Assembly (NCBI GenBank): GCA_026770585.1
Contig: MU646810.1
Location: 227,414-238,402 of the forward strand
Source of the DNA: Baffinella frigidus
Taxonomy: Eukaryota > Cryptophyceae > Cryptomonadales > Baffinellaceae
Length of the DNA stretch: 10,989 nucleotides
Direction of reading: 5' to 3'
The notes beneath the pieces are model-generated. The model was not told the DNA's origin. It worked only from the letters and a program-made list of their open reading frames with translations, and did no database searches. The position numbers and the translations under genes were made by a program. Shown here piece after piece: positions 5,683 to 10,989 of this stretch (within the stretch, counting starts at the first letter, position 1; each line of letters begins with the position of its first letter).

Positions 5683-5929
5683 AGGCAGCGAGAGCGACCC
5701 GCGGCCTCACAGGTCTTTAAAAGTCGTAGGAGGGGGGCTCCTACCGTAGGCAATCCATAGGCTCTAAGTACCTCGCTGGCGTTAGCTTTTCAGATGATAA
5801 CGGGAAGTCAACTCGGTCGGTAAGTCAACCAGGCAGGCTTAGCACCGTCTGTAAAGACAAGACCTCTTGAGGTAGACGAGCCAAGTGTGGCAGGGGGCAG
5901 GGCCTGGCTCTGCCTCAGTCGGGATAGCT

Positions 5930-6027
5930 GACTGTTGTTAAGTTGACATGCTGGAGGTGCGGTACAAATCCGTCAACTTTGGAGCGGAAAAGAGCCCCGG
6001 CTCACCAAAGTGGTGAGACCAAATCAG
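5930..6027. repeat. Dispersed repeat (second copy of 1320-1415)
   Basis: AAGTTGACATGCTGGAGGTG, CGGTACAAATCCGTCAACTT and CACCAAAGTGGTGAG match 1320-1415 at about 80-85 percent by eye. Confidence 0.75.
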
Positions 6028-6038
6028 ACTGCTACCGA

Positions 6039-6181
6039 CCACCAACCCTCACAACTTGGACAAATCGAAAAAGTCAAAAACAACAAATCTCCTTCGAGGC
6101 CGTCGGAATCCGACGGCCTTCAAGGGGATTTTTGGAGCTATTTTTCCCGATTTGCCCAGACTGTGATGTGAGGGTTGGTGG
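6039..6181. mobile_element. Foldback/MITE-like element, 143 bp
   Basis: CCACCAACCCTCACA at the left pairs with TGTGAGGGTTGGTGG at the right. Further arms (ACAAATCGAAAAA, AAATCTCCTTCGAGGCCGTC) pair inward to a central GGAATCC, giving an almost full-length hairpin. It lies 23 nt past the donor of exon 3. One end of the same element also borders the exon-3b fragment at 4873-4900. Confidence 0.82.
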
Positions 6182-6204
6182 GAGCTAGCGGGCGGGGCAG
6201 CAAC

Positions 6205-6399
6205 CGCATGCGAGTCGAAGTCGAGGTCGGCGAACGTGTGGTCAATGTCGGGGCGGTACACGTCATATCCCACGTTGCGGCAGAAGCGCATGGTGGGCGG
6301 GCGGGAGCACACGGGCGGCCTCCGCGGCATTACAGGCATCTTCGCGACGGAGCTGCTCCGTGAATGCGCCTGAGCTGCGCCGTGGATTGTCGGCCCGGC
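6205..6399 (-). CDS. Gene B exon 3: first part of Frizzled-like CRD (C1, C2)
   Basis: The exon has 65 codons in phase 0 at both ends. It is preceded by a pyrimidine-rich acceptor (CCCCGCCCCTGTCAG) and followed by GCG|GTTGCT. The first about 28 residues are Ser/Arg/Pro rich. Then comes PPVCSRPPTMRFCRNVGYDV (residues 28-47), the C-x8-C-RNVGY signature typical of the start of FZ domains (family form C-x7-C-x-N-x-GY). The rest is an acidic segment (PDIDHTFADLDFDSHA). A nearer acceptor, CAGCTCAG before GCGCATTCA at 6369, would give a shorter exon in the same frame. The donor is the weakest in the gene. A 143-bp foldback element begins 23 nt past it. Confidence 0.62.
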
Positions 6400-6666
6400 C
6401 TGACAGGGGCGGGGTATTCATGAGCCTGGCTCCATGCAGACTACTTCGTCCCGCGAGGGAAGCACCTTGCGGCAAGCGCCCGGCACACAGCCTGGCAGGA
6501 CGCCACCGAGCCTGATGCCTTTCCGCTCACTCCGCTCTCTCTCTCGAAGTGCGCATACAGTGCGATACCGGCACAACACCCGCACGCCCCACACAAAATG
6601 ACCCCAGAGCCCCACCAGCTGCGCCATGTGGCCTGACCCCCCCCCCACGGTCAAATTAGAATGTAC

Positions 6667-6765
6667 CTGTCCGCTCGTCATCTCAGCCTCGACGCCCTTG
6701 GCGGCCTCAGTCGCCATGCCCTCCACCCTTCGGTGTACCGCGTGTCTCACCGCCGCGGCGTGCAC
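6667..6765 (-). CDS. Gene B exon 2: charged helical linker
   Basis: The exon has 33 codons in phase 0 at both ends. It is bounded by a good acceptor (GCGCCCGCAG before GTGCAC) and donor (GGACAG|GTACAT). The encoded stretch starts VHAAAVRHAVHRR and ends AEMTSGQ. It is Ala/Val/Glu rich with spaced Arg and Lys, so it is probably an amphipathic helix between the signal peptide and the cysteine domain. No family is recognised. An open frame runs past the donor for a while, but the residues there lose coding character. The exon fits the frame of exons 1 and 3 exactly, which is the main support. Confidence 0.5.
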
Positions 6766-6914
6766 CTGCGGGCGCCACAGCTGTCAACACAAGTTGCTGC
6801 CCTCTTGTCGTCTCTGCCCTGTGTCGTCTCTGCCTGGGACACCCAGCCTGGCAGTCGAAATTCCAGTCGCCTGGATATCAGCGCTAAGCACCCAGCGCCC
6901 AGGCGAATTCGGAC

Positions 6915-7028
6915 CTGAGCGTGGACGTCCTCCTCCGTGGGCTTCCCTCCGCCGGCGGCGCTCACCACGACGCTCATCAGCACCAGCGCGACCCACAGCA
7001 GCACCCGCCGCCGCTCAGAAAATGCCAT
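6915..7028 (-). CDS. Gene B exon 1: start codon and signal peptide
   Basis: The exon has 38 codons, starting at the ATG at 7028-7026 (context GAAATGG, purine at -3 and G at +4). The protein begins MAFSERRR, followed by a hydrophobic core of about 16 residues (VLLWVALVLMSVVVSA) and a small-residue cleavage zone (SAAGGG). This is a textbook secretory signal peptide or signal anchor. It then continues KPTEEDVHAQ and ends at CAG|GTCCGA in phase 0. The next exon is only 149 nt away. I chose this start because it is the first Met before the hydrophobic stretch, and the genomic sequence upstream shows no coding character. A decisive check would be a transcript 5' end mapping just above 7028. Confidence 0.6.
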
Positions 7029-7226
7029 TTCGAGTTTCGAGGGGGTGAGTCACGATGCACCAGGTTATGAGGCTGGAGGGGTTATGAGCCTTTTTTGCTC
7101 AACCTAAAGTGCAAGGCCACGAACGAAGCATGCCTCTCCATACATATGGGGAAACGTCTACACACCCACCTGTCTCTCTCCCTTAACTTTGCTCACTTCC
7201 GTTCATTGGGGGAAACCTCTACATTT

Positions 7227-7855
7227 TTTGGTTTGACTCTGAGGTATCCGTGGTTGGAGCTCCTATGAGCTTAACGATGGGATACCATATGGGCCTTGAG
7301 CCGACTTGCTGGCCCTGGTGTGTGTGTGTGTTCAGAATCCGTCGTGGAACGCTGTCACATGCCCGACGAGGGTACCCTTTAGCCGGTTTCTACCGCGATC
7401 CTCTGTACAGGGAGGCTTGATGTGATCTGAAAGGACGCTTGGCTTTTTTACAAAACAAGTTTTGGTGCCCGCTTATGTTGGGAGCTCGAAGAACCTAAAA
7501 GACCTAGCGGTGTCCGCCTGTGTTGGAAGCTCGTAGAACCTCAGGGACCTAAAGGAAAAGGCGCTCGAAAACTTCTGTATCTGTTTGGTTTGACATCTGA
7601 GGTATCCGTAGTTGGAGCTTTTGTGAGCTCAACGATGGAAAACCATATGGGTCTTCCATCTGCCTTGTGGCCAGCAAGGAAACCAGCTGGTATCTTCAAA
7701 TTCCCGATGAGGATACCTTTTGACCGTTTTCTGCCGCGATCCTCTGTACAAGTGGGCTAGATTTAATCCGACAGGAAACATGGCCTTTGTACAAAACAAG
7801 TTTCGGTGTCCGCCTATGGTGTGAGTTAAAAAAACCTAACGGACCCAAAGGATCC
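7227..7855. repeat. Tandem repeat, two units, 357-bp period
   Basis: Unit 1 starts at 7227 and unit 2 at 7584. Shared landmarks in order are TTTGGTTTGAC, TCTGAGGTATCCGT, GTTGGAGCT, ACGATGG, CCATATGGG, CCCGA.GAGG.TACC, CCGCGATCCTCTGTACA, ACAAAACAAGTTT and GGTG.CCGC. A 45-bp 3' part (GGTGTCCGCC...CCTAAAG) is present twice in unit 1. Identity is roughly 75-80 percent by eye. It has no open frame of note. Confidence 0.82.
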
Positions 7856-7862
7856 ATCTGGT

Positions 7863-7900
7863 TGAGGGTTTAGGGTTTGGGGTTCAGGGTTTTGGGTTGA
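7863..7900. repeat. Short telomere-like run
   Basis: Five degenerate heptamers (TTTAGGG, TTTGGGG, TTCAGGG, TTTTGGG) directly follow the tandem repeat. Confidence 0.75.
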
Positions 7901-8219
7901 GATTTCCAATTTTGGAATGAGATGGAATTTGGTCACATGGTGGGGTGGGGTGGGACTAGGGTGCGATTGCACCACTCGTGAACCCATTTTCTATCCCAAA
8001 AGTGGGAGGTGCACTTAGAATCCATCCGGAAAATGCTTACGAGCGGCCGACACGGGGCACAGGAAGTTGCACAATGCGTAGCATGTGCAGCACTGACGCT
8101 GAGTGCTTGGCAATAAATTATCAATCTCTCCCACCCCGGAAAATTTTGCACCTTTTTTCGGCCCGAAAATGCGCTAGCACCATTCTTCGTGGGATTAAGG
8201 ATTGGTGGACCAAAAAAAT

Positions 8220-8340
8220 TCGTGGTCGATCGCGGTTCTTGAAAAAGAACACTGTAAGGTCTGCAAAAATGGTCGGTGTGCGGTCCTTAAACCAAGGCAC
8301 GAAGACAAAAACGGTCGGTGTGCTGTTCTTGAATTATTGA
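8220..8340. repeat. Three imperfect 40-50 bp repeats
   Basis: GGTCGATCGCGGTTCTTGAA, GGTCGGTGTGCGGTCCTTAA and GGTCGGTGTGCTGTTCTTGA occur in a row with A-rich spacers. They create a repeated KNGRCAVL in one plus-strand frame, which is probably a by-product. Confidence 0.6.
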
Positions 8341-8423
8341 GGCCAAGAAATTGGAATTCGGTGAGTATGAAAAGTAACAAATCACCTGAGAATCTGAGGA
8401 ACTGCTGAACCAACTTTCTGAAC

Positions 8424-8528
8424 TATCCCTTAACTGGCCAGTAGGCTCATACGCCCTACCGGAGGGCCCTAGGACCTGCCCAGGACCTTTTGCTGGTCAA
8501 ATTTGACCAGCTCGCTACTTGAGGGATA
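8424..8528. mobile_element. MITE-like element, family 1, copy 2 (105 bp, inverted)
   Basis: This is the reverse-complement copy of 4574-4674. It shares the ends TATCCCT and AGGGATA, the CATACGCCCTACCGGAGGGC block, the AGGACCTGCC block and the GGTCAAATTTGACC core. No clear target-site duplication was seen at either copy. Confidence 0.82.
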
Positions 8529-8828
8529 GCAATCTTGTCAAAGTAATTAAATAGGAATTCCTGGGGAAGAACCTTCGTTTACTTAGGCCGCCAAATTAAT
8601 TGAGAGTCGTTTCTGATAGACCCCTCTCAAATCCATCACCCAAACACTGCTGGTTGGGCCACGGACAATCCTTGTGAAACCAGGCACGAGTACATTTCCC
8701 GTGTGCCACACACGAATTCACATGAAACACACACACACGGCGCACACGCACTCCTCCACACCACACGAGAAGCTCCGACCCTCTTCCAGCCTTGCCCAGA
8801 ACGCGCTAGAAAACTCCAGAACGCGCCA

Positions 8829-8841
8829 GAACATTCTAGAA
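8829..8841. promoter_or_regulatory. Heat-shock-element-like triplet
   Basis: GAACATTCTAGAA is a three-unit nGAAnnTTCnnGAA match. It overlaps the stop codon of gene A and lies beside further AGAAC/GTTCT words (8792-8832). Its position at a gene's 3' end makes a regulatory role doubtful. Confidence 0.2.
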
Positions 8842-8979
8842 GACGTAGTTCTTGCGCGCGTCACGCGTCCCCGTGATCGCGTGCTGGTAGAGCGGTCGCG
8901 TGGCCGCGTCGAAGAAGGTCGTGGTGAGTGTGCACGCGCCCGCGGCGGCACCCTGCCACGTCGGGTCTGCGCAGTCCAC
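8836..8979 (-). CDS. Gene A last exon (acid phosphatase-like C-terminus)
   Basis: The exon has 47 codons plus TAG, starting in phase 0 after CTGGCGCAG. It encodes VDCADPTWQGAAAGACTLTT, then TFFDAATRPLYQHAITG and TRDARKNYVF. The two Cys may pair. The TFFDAATRPLYQ segment fits the last beta strand and turn of purple acid phosphatases, where a xxFxDxxGxxLY pattern is usual. Codons end in G or C almost throughout. An in-frame ATG at 8994-8992 upstream of the acceptor exists, but it is not preferred because a copy at 9887-9834 is similar only from near the acceptor onward. That copy breaks off after 54 nt. Confidence 0.62.
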   Translation of the reverse strand: MDCADPTWQGAAAGACTLTTTFFDAATRPLYQHAITGTRDARKNYVF

Positions 8980-9176
8980 CTGCGCCAGGTTCATCGGTGT
9001 TCAGAAGCGATCCATCGGGAGCGGCCCCTTGAACCACAGCGGGCGGAGCCCGATGCTCATCCCGGAGTAAGGCAGATCTGATCCTTGCTTGGGGATGGCA
9101 CGGGCTGACACCGACAATCCTGTTTAATAAACACGAAATCAACGAAATCAAGGAAAGAGACCCATTACTCATGACA

Positions 9177-9417
9177 TATTGTACTTTTCGGGTCAGAGCG
9201 GATTTTGGGTCGGGGTCGGGGAGTCGGAAACATCGAAAAAATCGAAAAAGGGCTCTAGTATTTGTGACATATTATGTGTGGGGGGTGCATCTTGTCATCA
9301 TATCAATGCATAAGATAGCATAAAACTTTAGATGGAAGCACCAATTATCGAGATTTTCATTTCCCGACACCCCGACCCGACCTCGAGAAAATCCGCGCTG
9401 ACCCGAAAAGTACAATA
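9177..9417. mobile_element. Long terminal-inverted-repeat element, 241 bp
   Basis: The end TATTGTACTTTTCGGGTCAG and its continuation (GCGGATTTT, GGGTCGGGGT, GTCGG.AAA) are repeated in reverse at the right end, about 50 bp with a few differences and one short gap. The interior of about 130 bp is AT-rich with no ORF. No target duplication was found. Confidence 0.82.
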
Positions 9418-9643
9418 GCACGGCCGCGGAGAGCAGTCGATGGAATCGACGGGCACGAAGAACTTTCAACATCGTCAGAAAGGTCGTGGTGCCACTTAGC
9501 AGCGACCGAGGACCTTTCCATCTTGAATTCAAGGCGAAATTCCGGTTAGGTTCCAGGGCAATGGATAAGATTCTAGTATAAATAGTTTAGATGGACTGTA
9601 TCCGTGAAGCCCCCGGTGGCTGCTAAGTTCATAGTTCACAACG

Positions 9644-9813
9644 CCTTCGCGAAGCAATAATGGCTCCAAGCCCTGGTACAAATTTTGCACCAAACATTGG
9701 ACACGACCCTCAAATGCCCTTAATGGACATTTAAACGACTTCACGGTCGTGTCCATGGTCGTGTCCCATACAAAATTTGTACGGGGCTTGGAGCCATTAT
9801 TGCTTCGCGAAGG
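9644..9813. mobile_element. Foldback element, 170 bp, near-perfect 42-bp arms
   Basis: CCTTCGCGAAGCAATAATGG and then CTCCAAGCCC.GTACAAATTTT match the reverse complement of the right end with about one mismatch. The inner part carries a second inverted pair (GGACACGACC against GGTCGTGTCC). Very low divergence of the arms suggests recent insertion or ongoing conversion. Confidence 0.87.
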
Positions 9814-9833
9814 TGTCGGAAATTCTTAAAGTG

Positions 9834-9887
9834 GAGTGTGCACGCGCCCGCAGAGACACCCTGCCACGTCGGGTCTGAGCAGTCCAC
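9834..9887 (-). pseudogene. Partial copy of gene A last exon
   Basis: The minus strand has GTGGCGCAG, then VDCSDPTWQGVSAGACTL, then loses homology. It keeps the acceptor and the first 18 codons, with only conservative changes (A to S, AA to VS). It lies in the intron immediately upstream of the real exon, between two foldback elements and the (GA)n block. If used as an acceptor it would open an alternative 3' end. Confidence 0.68.
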
Positions 9888-10048
9888 CTGCGCCACTCAC
9901 GGCAGGTCACTACTGGGAATTTCAGGACGCAACGGTTCGTTTCGTGGTACTAAATGGTGCGTACTGACCTGGCGACACGCAACTCCTCGTCCTTTCCACG
10001 TCCGGTCCGAACATTTTTTTCCGAATCCGGTCACAAATTTTTAAAAAG

Positions 10049-10085
10049 AGAGAGCGAGCGAGCGAGCGAGCGAGAGAGAGCGAGA

Positions 10086-10141
<56 letters not shown>

Positions 10142-10187
10142 AAGAGAAAGCGAGCGAGCGAGAGAGAGAGAGAGAGAGGAAGAGATA
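10049..10187. repeat. (GA)n/(GAGC)n block 1
   Basis: GAGCGAGC repeats, GCGCGCGC and long GAGAGA runs extend on the plus strand up to the partial exon copy. Confidence 0.92.
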
Positions 10188-10189
10188 AC

Positions 10190-10210
10190 CTGATGGAGGG
10201 TGAAGCCTGG
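10190..10210 (-). pseudogene. Fragment of gene A penultimate exon (3' end plus donor)
   Basis: CCAGGCTTCACCCTCCATCAG followed by GTTATC repeats the last seven codons (PGFTLHQ) and donor of 10460-10378, between two (GA)n blocks. Confidence 0.68.
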
Positions 10211-10217
10211 AGTGTGT

Positions 10218-10333
10218 GTGTGAGAGAGAGAACGAGCGCGAGAGGGAGAGAGATGGAGAGAGAGCGCGCGAGAGAGAGCGCGAGAGAGAGGGAGCGAGGG
10301 AGCGAGCGAGAGAGGGAGAGAGAGAGAGGGCGA

Positions 10334-10366
<33 letters not shown>

Positions 10367-10370
10367 GAAG
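10218..10370. repeat. (GA)n/(GAGC)n block 2
   Basis: Same composition as block 1. It starts with a short (GT)n run and ends at the donor of the penultimate exon. Confidence 0.92.
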
Positions 10371-10377
10371 AAAGAAC

Positions 10378-10460
10378 CTGATGGAGGGTGAAGCCAGGCG
10401 CGACGGCAGCGAAGAGGGTCTCCGGAAGAGGCTTCACCGCCCCGCGCAGCGCCCCGCCAC
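10378..10460 (-). CDS. Gene A penultimate exon
   Basis: This is an 83-nt exon after GTTTGGGCAG and before CATCAG|GTTCTT. It starts with two bases that complete a Gly codon from 10966-10917 and ends in phase 0, matching the last exon. It encodes GGALRGAVKPLPETLFAAVA and then PGFTLHQ. The A-P-G-F-T-L-H-Q-V run across the junction fits the G-F-x-x-x-x-V strand of purple acid phosphatases. A (CT)n tract begins (on the coding strand) about 12 nt past the donor. Pieces of it recur at 10190-10210, 10577-10600 and 10885-10902. Confidence 0.52.
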
Positions 10461-10472
10461 CTGCCCAAACCG

Positions 10473-10573
10473 CGAGTTACGATGGACGCTTTTCAGACCC
10501 GTTTGGTTCGATTTCGATCCGGTTCAGGGGGAAAACGGCTCGTGCCACATCCTCCGTTTGATCCACTTCGGAG
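10473..10573. repeat. Direct repeat copy 1 (partner at 10783-10883)
   Basis: GACGCTTTTCAGACCC, TTTCGATCCGGTTCAGGGGG, AAAAC.GCTC and CATCCTCCGTTTGATCCACT match 10783-10883 at about 90 percent by eye. Confidence 0.85.
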
Positions 10574-10576
10574 GAG

Positions 10577-10600
10577 CCGCCCCGCGCAGCGCCCCGCCGC
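10577..10600 (-). pseudogene. 5'-fragment of gene A penultimate exon with acceptor
   Basis: AACTCGCGGTTTGGGCAG and the following GCGGCGGGGCGCTGCGCGGG are repeated from 10460, then the copy breaks into an unrelated direct repeat. It retains a usable acceptor. Confidence 0.65.
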
Positions 10601-10627
10601 CTGCCCAAACCGCGAGTTAAGTCGTGA

Positions 10628-10775
10628 AACTACCCGAAATTTGGGTAGTTAAGCCTACGGTATTGCCTAGGACCTCCTACCGTAGGCAAAAATCCCAGGA
10701 CCTTTTGGTCCTAGGAGCCCTACGGCCTACGGTAGGCAATTCCGTAGGCTAAACTACCCAAAAATCGGGTAGTTT
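10628..10775. mobile_element. Foldback element with hairpin ends, 148 bp
   Basis: Both ends are small hairpins of AACTACCC...GGGTAGTT (left loop GAAATTT, right loop AAAAATC). Between them are several copies of CCTACGGTAGGC and AGGACCT in both orientations, so the whole can fold in more than one way. Related CCTACGGTAGG words occur at 1512, 4505-4645, 4989, 5455-5490, 5740 and 8455. Confidence 0.78.
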
Positions 10776-10782
10776 CTCTATG

Positions 10783-10883
10783 AAGTTACGTTTTGACGCT
10801 TTTCAGACCCATTCGGCACGATTTCGATCCGGTTCAGGGGGAAAACAGCTCATGGCGCATCCTCCGTTTGATCCACTTCGGAG
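10783..10883. repeat. Direct repeat copy 2
   Basis: Partner of 10473-10573. The two enclose an exon fragment and the foldback 10628-10775. Confidence 0.85.
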
Positions 10884-10916
10884 CCGACGGCCGCGAAGAG
10901 GGTGTAGGGTAGAGAC

Positions 10917-10966
10917 CTGAGACGTAGTATTGCACGCCGTTGCTCTCGAGGTGCTGGAGCGTGTCG
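10917..10966 (-). CDS. Gene A exon (third from last), maybe longer
   Basis: The minus strand reads DTLQHLESNGVQYYVS and ends GTCTCAG|GTCTCT in phase 1, compatible with the next exon. The acceptor is tentatively GCGGTCAG at 10969-10967, leaving a single C; a previous exon ending in AG would give Ser-Asp-Thr-Leu-Gln. The L-Q-H-L-E...GVQYYVSG pattern is what follows the GHxH metal loop of purple/tartrate-resistant acid phosphatases (typical form GHDHxLQxL...V.Y..SG). If the acceptor is not used, the exon extends past the right edge. Confidence 0.5.
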
Positions 10967-10989
10967 CTGACCGCGGGAGGGTGTGTGTG

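Larger units (their letters stand above)
30..7028 (-). other. Gene B span: secreted protein with Frizzled-like cysteine-rich domain (5' part of the gene)
   Basis: This is a multi-exon gene that starts at 7028 and continues beyond the left edge. The core exons are 7028-6915, 6765-6667, 6399-6205, 4065-3983, 2741-2648 and 176-30. Two optional in-phase exons are at 4748-4692 and 817-782. All introns are GT-AG and phases agree at every junction, including the only phase-2 junction, where AA at the end of 4065-3983 joins T at the start of 2741-2648 to give Asn. The core exons total 732 nt (244 codons). The product has an N-terminal signal peptide, then a cysteine pattern matching the FZ CRD order: C-x8-C-RNVGY, C-x7-FLC-x5-PKC, and P-x3-C-x3-C-x7-C. 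In known families this fold binds lipidated ligands such as Wnt, but it also occurs in secreted proteins of non-animals, so no ligand is claimed here. The family assignment is by eye. Confidence 0.55.
7029..8835. other. Intergenic region between gene A and gene B
   Basis: It contains the putative promoter side of gene B, a tandem repeat (7227-7855), a short telomere-like run (7863-7900), a triple short repeat (8220-8340), a MITE copy (8424-8528) and the 3' flank of gene A. I see no TATA box with confidence and no tRNA or rRNA. Confidence 0.55.
8980..10377 (-). other. Gene A last intron
   Basis: This 1398-nt intron holds two foldback elements (9177-9417, 9644-9813), the last-exon copy (9834-9887), two (GA)n blocks and an exon end copy at 10190-10210. 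A possible short exon ending CGCCAG|GTCAGT near 9970 lacks a convincing acceptor. Confidence 0.5.
8836..10966 (-). other. Gene A span: 3' end of a purple/tartrate-resistant acid phosphatase-like gene
   Basis: Three exons (10966-10917, 10460-10378, 8979-8836) join in frame and end in a stop, giving about 91 residues of C-terminus. The order of a LQHLE..GVQYYVSG segment, a Gly-Phe-Thr segment, then TLTTTFFDAATRPLYQH resembles the end of type-5/purple acid phosphatases. There, the metal-binding GHxH loop is followed by a L-Q-x-L...V-x-Y-x-x-S-G strand and a final V-T-F-x-D...G-x-x-L-Y strand. Those enzymes hydrolyse phosphate monoesters with a two-metal centre and are often secreted. The catalytic residues lie in exons beyond the right edge, so activity cannot be judged. 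The assignment is by pattern recognition. Confidence 0.5.

Noticed and set aside
6418-6481. Possible extra exon encoding SVASCQAVCRALAA near 6480-6515 or VLPSRDEVVCMEPGS
   Set aside because: Splice sites exist, but the phases do not agree with exons 2 and 3, and the direct junction of those exons is already in frame.
6413-6621. Read-through of exon 2 frame past its donor
   Set aside because: The open frame continues to 6418 but passes a G-run and low-complexity sequence, then a stop. The GTACAT donor at the exon end is preferred.
6626-7048. Plus-strand 140-codon frame opposite gene B exons 1 and 2
   Set aside because: It is an antisense shadow of GC-rich exons. The minus strand has the signal peptide and splice-phase agreement.
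8674-9081. Plus-strand 135-codon frame opposite the last exon of gene A
   Set aside because: It is an antisense shadow in GC-rich sequence. The minus frame shows an acid phosphatase-like C-terminus and is conserved in the copy at 9834-9887.
10049-10375. CRISPR-like array
   Set aside because: Repeats are mono/dinucleotide-type microsatellites without constant repeat length or unique spacers, in a eukaryotic context.
9922-10468. Minus-strand open frames of 145-171 codons rich in Ser-Leu-Arg
   Set aside because: They are microsatellite translation; only the segment 10378-10460 in one frame has coding character and splice sites.

Overview
The window reads as nuclear DNA of a microbial eukaryote. 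Small GC-rich exons on the minus strand are scattered through very long, repeat-packed introns. Proposed introns are all GT-AG, and nearly all are followed by G (AG|G). Interspersed TTTAGGG-type (plant/alveolate-type) telomere-like repeats, long (GA)n/(CT)n/(GT)n tracts and many short foldback elements fill the introns. Together these suggest a protist alga such as an alveolate (chromerid or dinoflagellate), but the lineage is an inference. The long open frames in the window are mostly translated microsatellites. The real coding signal is in exons of about 33 to 195 nt, which I found by combining reading frame, splice sites and phase.

Two genes are supported, both on the minus strand, so they are read from high to low coordinates. 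Gene A (10966 to 8836) is the 3' end of a gene whose last three exons encode a C-terminus that looks like a purple/tartrate-resistant acid phosphatase (metallophosphoesterase). Its stop codon is at 8838-8836. Gene B starts at 7028 with a clear signal peptide and runs off the left edge, with its last visible exon at 176-30. Its exons chain in phase and carry a cysteine pattern resembling a Frizzled cysteine-rich domain (FZ CRD): C1-C2 in 6399-6205, C3-C5 in 4065-3983, and C6-C8 in 176-30. The intergenic region 7029-8835 holds a tandem repeat with a 357-bp period and a mobile-looking inverted-repeat element.

The most unusual feature is what lies between the exons. Almost every exon has one or more partial extra copies in the adjacent introns. 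These copies nearly always include a splice junction: exon 3' end plus donor, or acceptor plus exon 5' end. They are usually fused to a simple repeat: (GA)n for the CRD exon and the phosphatase exon, TTAATTAA minisatellite for the 19-codon exon, and telomere-like repeat for its partial copy. At least nine foldback (MITE-like) elements of about 100-240 bp are present, several ending within about 8-25 nt of a splice site or of an exon copy. The window therefore looks like a snapshot of introns growing by repeated capture of splice-junction fragments, simple repeats and foldback elements.

Layout: 30-176 exon 6; 177-2647 intron with an optional 12-codon exon, decayed exon-5 copies and foldbacks; 2648-2741 exon 5; 2742-3982 intron with (CT)n, telomere-like and (GA)n blocks; 3983-4065 exon 4; 4066-6204 intron with opposed telomere-like arrays, the 19-codon exon 3b and AT minisatellites; 6205-7028 exons 3, 2 and 1; 7029-8835 intergenic; 8836-10966 gene A.
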